Source: Cloacimonetes bacterium UBA5456 (lineage in GTDB: Bacteria > Cloacimonadota > Cloacimonadia > Cloacimonadales > Cloacimonadaceae). Taken from it: a stretch of DNA of 7,717 nt. The DNA lies in NCBI GenBank assembly GCA_002427325.1, contig DIQS01000012.1, positions 539 through 8,255 of the forward strand. Reading direction: 5' to 3'. The notes beneath the pieces are model-generated. The model was not told the origin of the DNA and did not search any database. It worked only from the letters and a program-made list of their open reading frames with translations. The position numbers were made by a program, and so were the translations under genes. Positions within the stretch are counted from its first letter, which is position 1, and every line of letters begins with the position of its first letter. This document shows, piece after piece, positions 6,584 to 7,717 of this stretch.

Positions 6584-7539
6584 ATCAAGAATACCTGAAC
6601 CCCGAAAACATTGAAGTTATCGAAGAAATAGAGCTGTCCAAAGACGCCTATGTGATCGCCGACGAAAGGGTTTTTGCCCTCTATAAGAGTCACTTTGAGG
6701 CCTGCGACCTTCTTTTGCTGAGAGCAGGCGAGACAGACAAAAACCTTGCGGGCGTGGAAAGAATCTGGCAATATCTTTCCGAGCGAGGCGCAGGACGAGA
6801 TGCGAGCATCCACGTCTTCGGCGGAGGCAGCATTAGCGACATCGCCGCATTTGCCATCTCCACCTTCAAACGCGGATGCAGGCTGACCCTTTATCCCACC
6901 ACACTCATGAGCATGATTGACGCCTCAATCGGCGGCAAGACAGGCTTCAACTACAGCGGACTGAAGAACCACATCGGCAGTTTGTACCCCGCAGAAAAGA
7001 TATTCTTATATCACGACTTTTTAGAGAGCCTGCCCGCGGACGAGATCAGACAAGGCCTCGCTGAGATGCTCAAATGCAAGCTTTTGGACAGCGAACTGCC
7101 CACCTTCATCATGAGCGCCAGTGAGACGCCCGATATCGATTGCACCCTCGAATATGCACGTTACAAGATGCATATCTGCATGATCGACCCCTGGGATAGG
7201 GCAATTCGGCGGCTTTTGAACTTCGGCCACAGCTTCGGGCATGCACTCGAAAGCCTCAGCAACTTTGAGCTAAAGCACGGTGATGCCATATATTTAGGGA
7301 TGAAGCTCGCAGCCAGATATAGCCACGACCAGGGCTTACTCTCAAAAAAGGGATTGGATGAATATGAGATGATGCTGAGCGGATATCCCCTGCCGGCAAA
7401 GCACTTTGCCTATCTCGACCGATATAGCTCGGATGAGCTTTTGCCTCTGCTTTTGCAGGATAAGAAAAGCGGAAGCCGTTTGTGCTTGATCTTGCCCACC
7501 GACGATGGAATAAGGGCTTTTGAGAGCGTTGTCTTTTGA
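6580..7539 (+). CDS. aroB: 3-dehydroquinate synthase
   Basis: This 319-residue protein converts DAHP to 3-dehydroquinate, the second step of the shikimate pathway, in the cytoplasm with NAD+ and a divalent metal. Using Aspergillus DHQS numbering from memory, every active-site residue I checked is present at the right spacing: R98 (R130), D114 (D146), K120 (K152), K129-N130 (K161-N162), E162 and K165 (E194, K197), K196 (K250), R210 and N214 (R264, N268), H217 and H221 (H271, H275), H233 (H287) and K in DKK at 294-296 (K356). The metal ligands would be E162, H217 and H233. The NAD-binding GGG motif at 81-83 sits earlier than in the roughly 340-360-residue enzymes, so the N terminus is trimmed by about one strand pair. 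I chose ATG 6580, which overlaps the previous stop as ATGA. A longer in-frame start at 6472 would add an arginine-rich run that only mirrors the preceding gene. Its context with glycan genes is unusual. Confidence 0.93.
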   Translation: MNQEYLNPENIEVIEEIELSKDAYVIADERVFALYKSHFEACDLLLLRAGETDKNLAGVERIWQYLSERGAGRDASIHVFGGGSISDIAAFAISTFKRGCRLTLYPTTLMSMIDASIGGKTGFNYSGLKNHIGSLYPAEKIFLYHDFLESLPADEIRQGLAEMLKCKLLDSELPTFIMSASETPDIDCTLEYARYKMHICMIDPWDRAIRRLLNFGHSFGHALESLSNFELKHGDAIYLGMKLAARYSHDQGLLSKKGLDEYEMMLSGYPLPAKHFAYLDRYSSDELLPLLLQDKKSGSRLCLILPTDDGIRAFESVVF

Positions 7540-7580
7540 GACGCTAAGCACATCTTATTGACGCAATCCTTACCTGATAT

Positions 7581-7649
7581 GCCATCCGAGGCTGATAGAT
7601 GGAGCCATCAAAACCATGGTTTCGGATGCTTACAGCTTCGCCTCGTGGC
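7581..7649 (+). terminator. Imperfect hairpin with nested small hairpins after aroB, possible transcript end
   Basis: CGAGGC (7587-7592) pairs with GCCTCG (7640-7645), and GCCA (7581-7584) with TGGC (7646-7649), leaving a 2-base TC bulge, so the outer stem is 10 pairs. The enclosed 47 bases contain a GATG/CATC hairpin (7598-7609) and a perfect 12-base palindrome, AAACCATGGTTT (7611-7622). A competing pairing is CATCCGA (7583-7589) with TCGGATG (7622-7628). No T-run follows directly; T-rich stretches begin about 12 bases later (7661 on). It could mark the transcript end, but it is not a textbook intrinsic terminator. Confidence 0.35.
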
Positions 7650-7717
7650 TTCTACATTCACTTTTAGCCTTAATTTTTCACACTTTTAACACAACTATAC
7701 ACTTATAAAAGAACTAT
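7650..7717. other. AT-rich right flank, no gene seen
   Basis: The stretch is T-rich and then A-rich, with CTTTTA at 7661-7666 and TAAAAG at 7706-7711 as a weak distant inverted repeat. TATAAA at 7704-7709 resembles a -10 box, but no matching -35 box lies at a proper distance. A downstream gene may begin just past the window. Confidence 0.3.

Noticed and set aside
7581..7649. tRNA-like cloverleaf
   Set aside because: The size and outer stem are suggestive, but neither strand gives a T-arm with GTTCRA, a D-arm or an anticodon stem in the right place, and the outer stem has a bulge.
1..7717. CRISPR array, insertion sequence, prophage or toxin-antitoxin genes
   Set aside because: I see no regularly spaced direct repeats with unique spacers, no transposase or integrase motifs and no terminal inverted repeats. 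The coding block is continuous metabolic and envelope genes.

Overview
The window is one compact co-directional block of five genes on the + strand (277..7539), with a 276-base non-coding left flank and a 178-base right flank. The mix suggests a diderm of the Fibrobacteres-Chlorobi-Bacteroidetes (FCB) superphylum. The secreted beta-propeller protein ends in a PNPF...WDGKN...SSGIYF module of the FlgD-like / type IX secretion (T9SS) sorting-domain kind, and the AroB and the deacetylase-fold protein have Bacteroidetes-like motif wording. A Cloacimonadota-type bacterium is my best guess, from memory of similar proteins; no marker gene in the window proves it.

Layout: (1) 1..276, an imperfect 11-base tandem repeat, an A9 run and a good sigma70-like promoter (TTGACT, 16 bases, TTTAAT) about 32 bases before the first ATG. 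(2) 277..1938, a cytoplasmic protein with the DUF7033/polysaccharide-deacetylase fold in which every catalytic motif I can align is substituted, so a probable pseudoenzyme. (3) 1935..3056, a GT4-type (GT-B) glycosyltransferase. (4) 3063..4109, a WecA/TagO/MraY-family polyprenyl-phosphate sugar-1-phosphate transferase with an unusual GETGS motif. (5) 4106..6583, an exported protein of about 13-14 propeller blades plus a C-terminal sorting-like domain, with the architecture of PorZ, the T9SS component that handles anionic LPS. (6) 6580..7539, a short 3-dehydroquinate synthase with a complete active site. (7) 7540..7717, an imperfect inverted repeat enclosing smaller hairpins, perhaps the transcript end.

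Three of the four gene junctions are ATGA stop/start overlaps and the fourth is a 6-base gap, so the block is very probably one translationally coupled transcript. The middle genes suggest a surface-glycan function: the WecA-like enzyme would start a lipid-linked glycan, the GT4 enzyme would extend it, the dead deacetylase-fold protein may bind or scaffold, and the PorZ-like protein may meet the finished glycan outside the cell during T9SS attachment. The last link is inference. aroB supplies the shikimate pathway and has no obvious glycan role.
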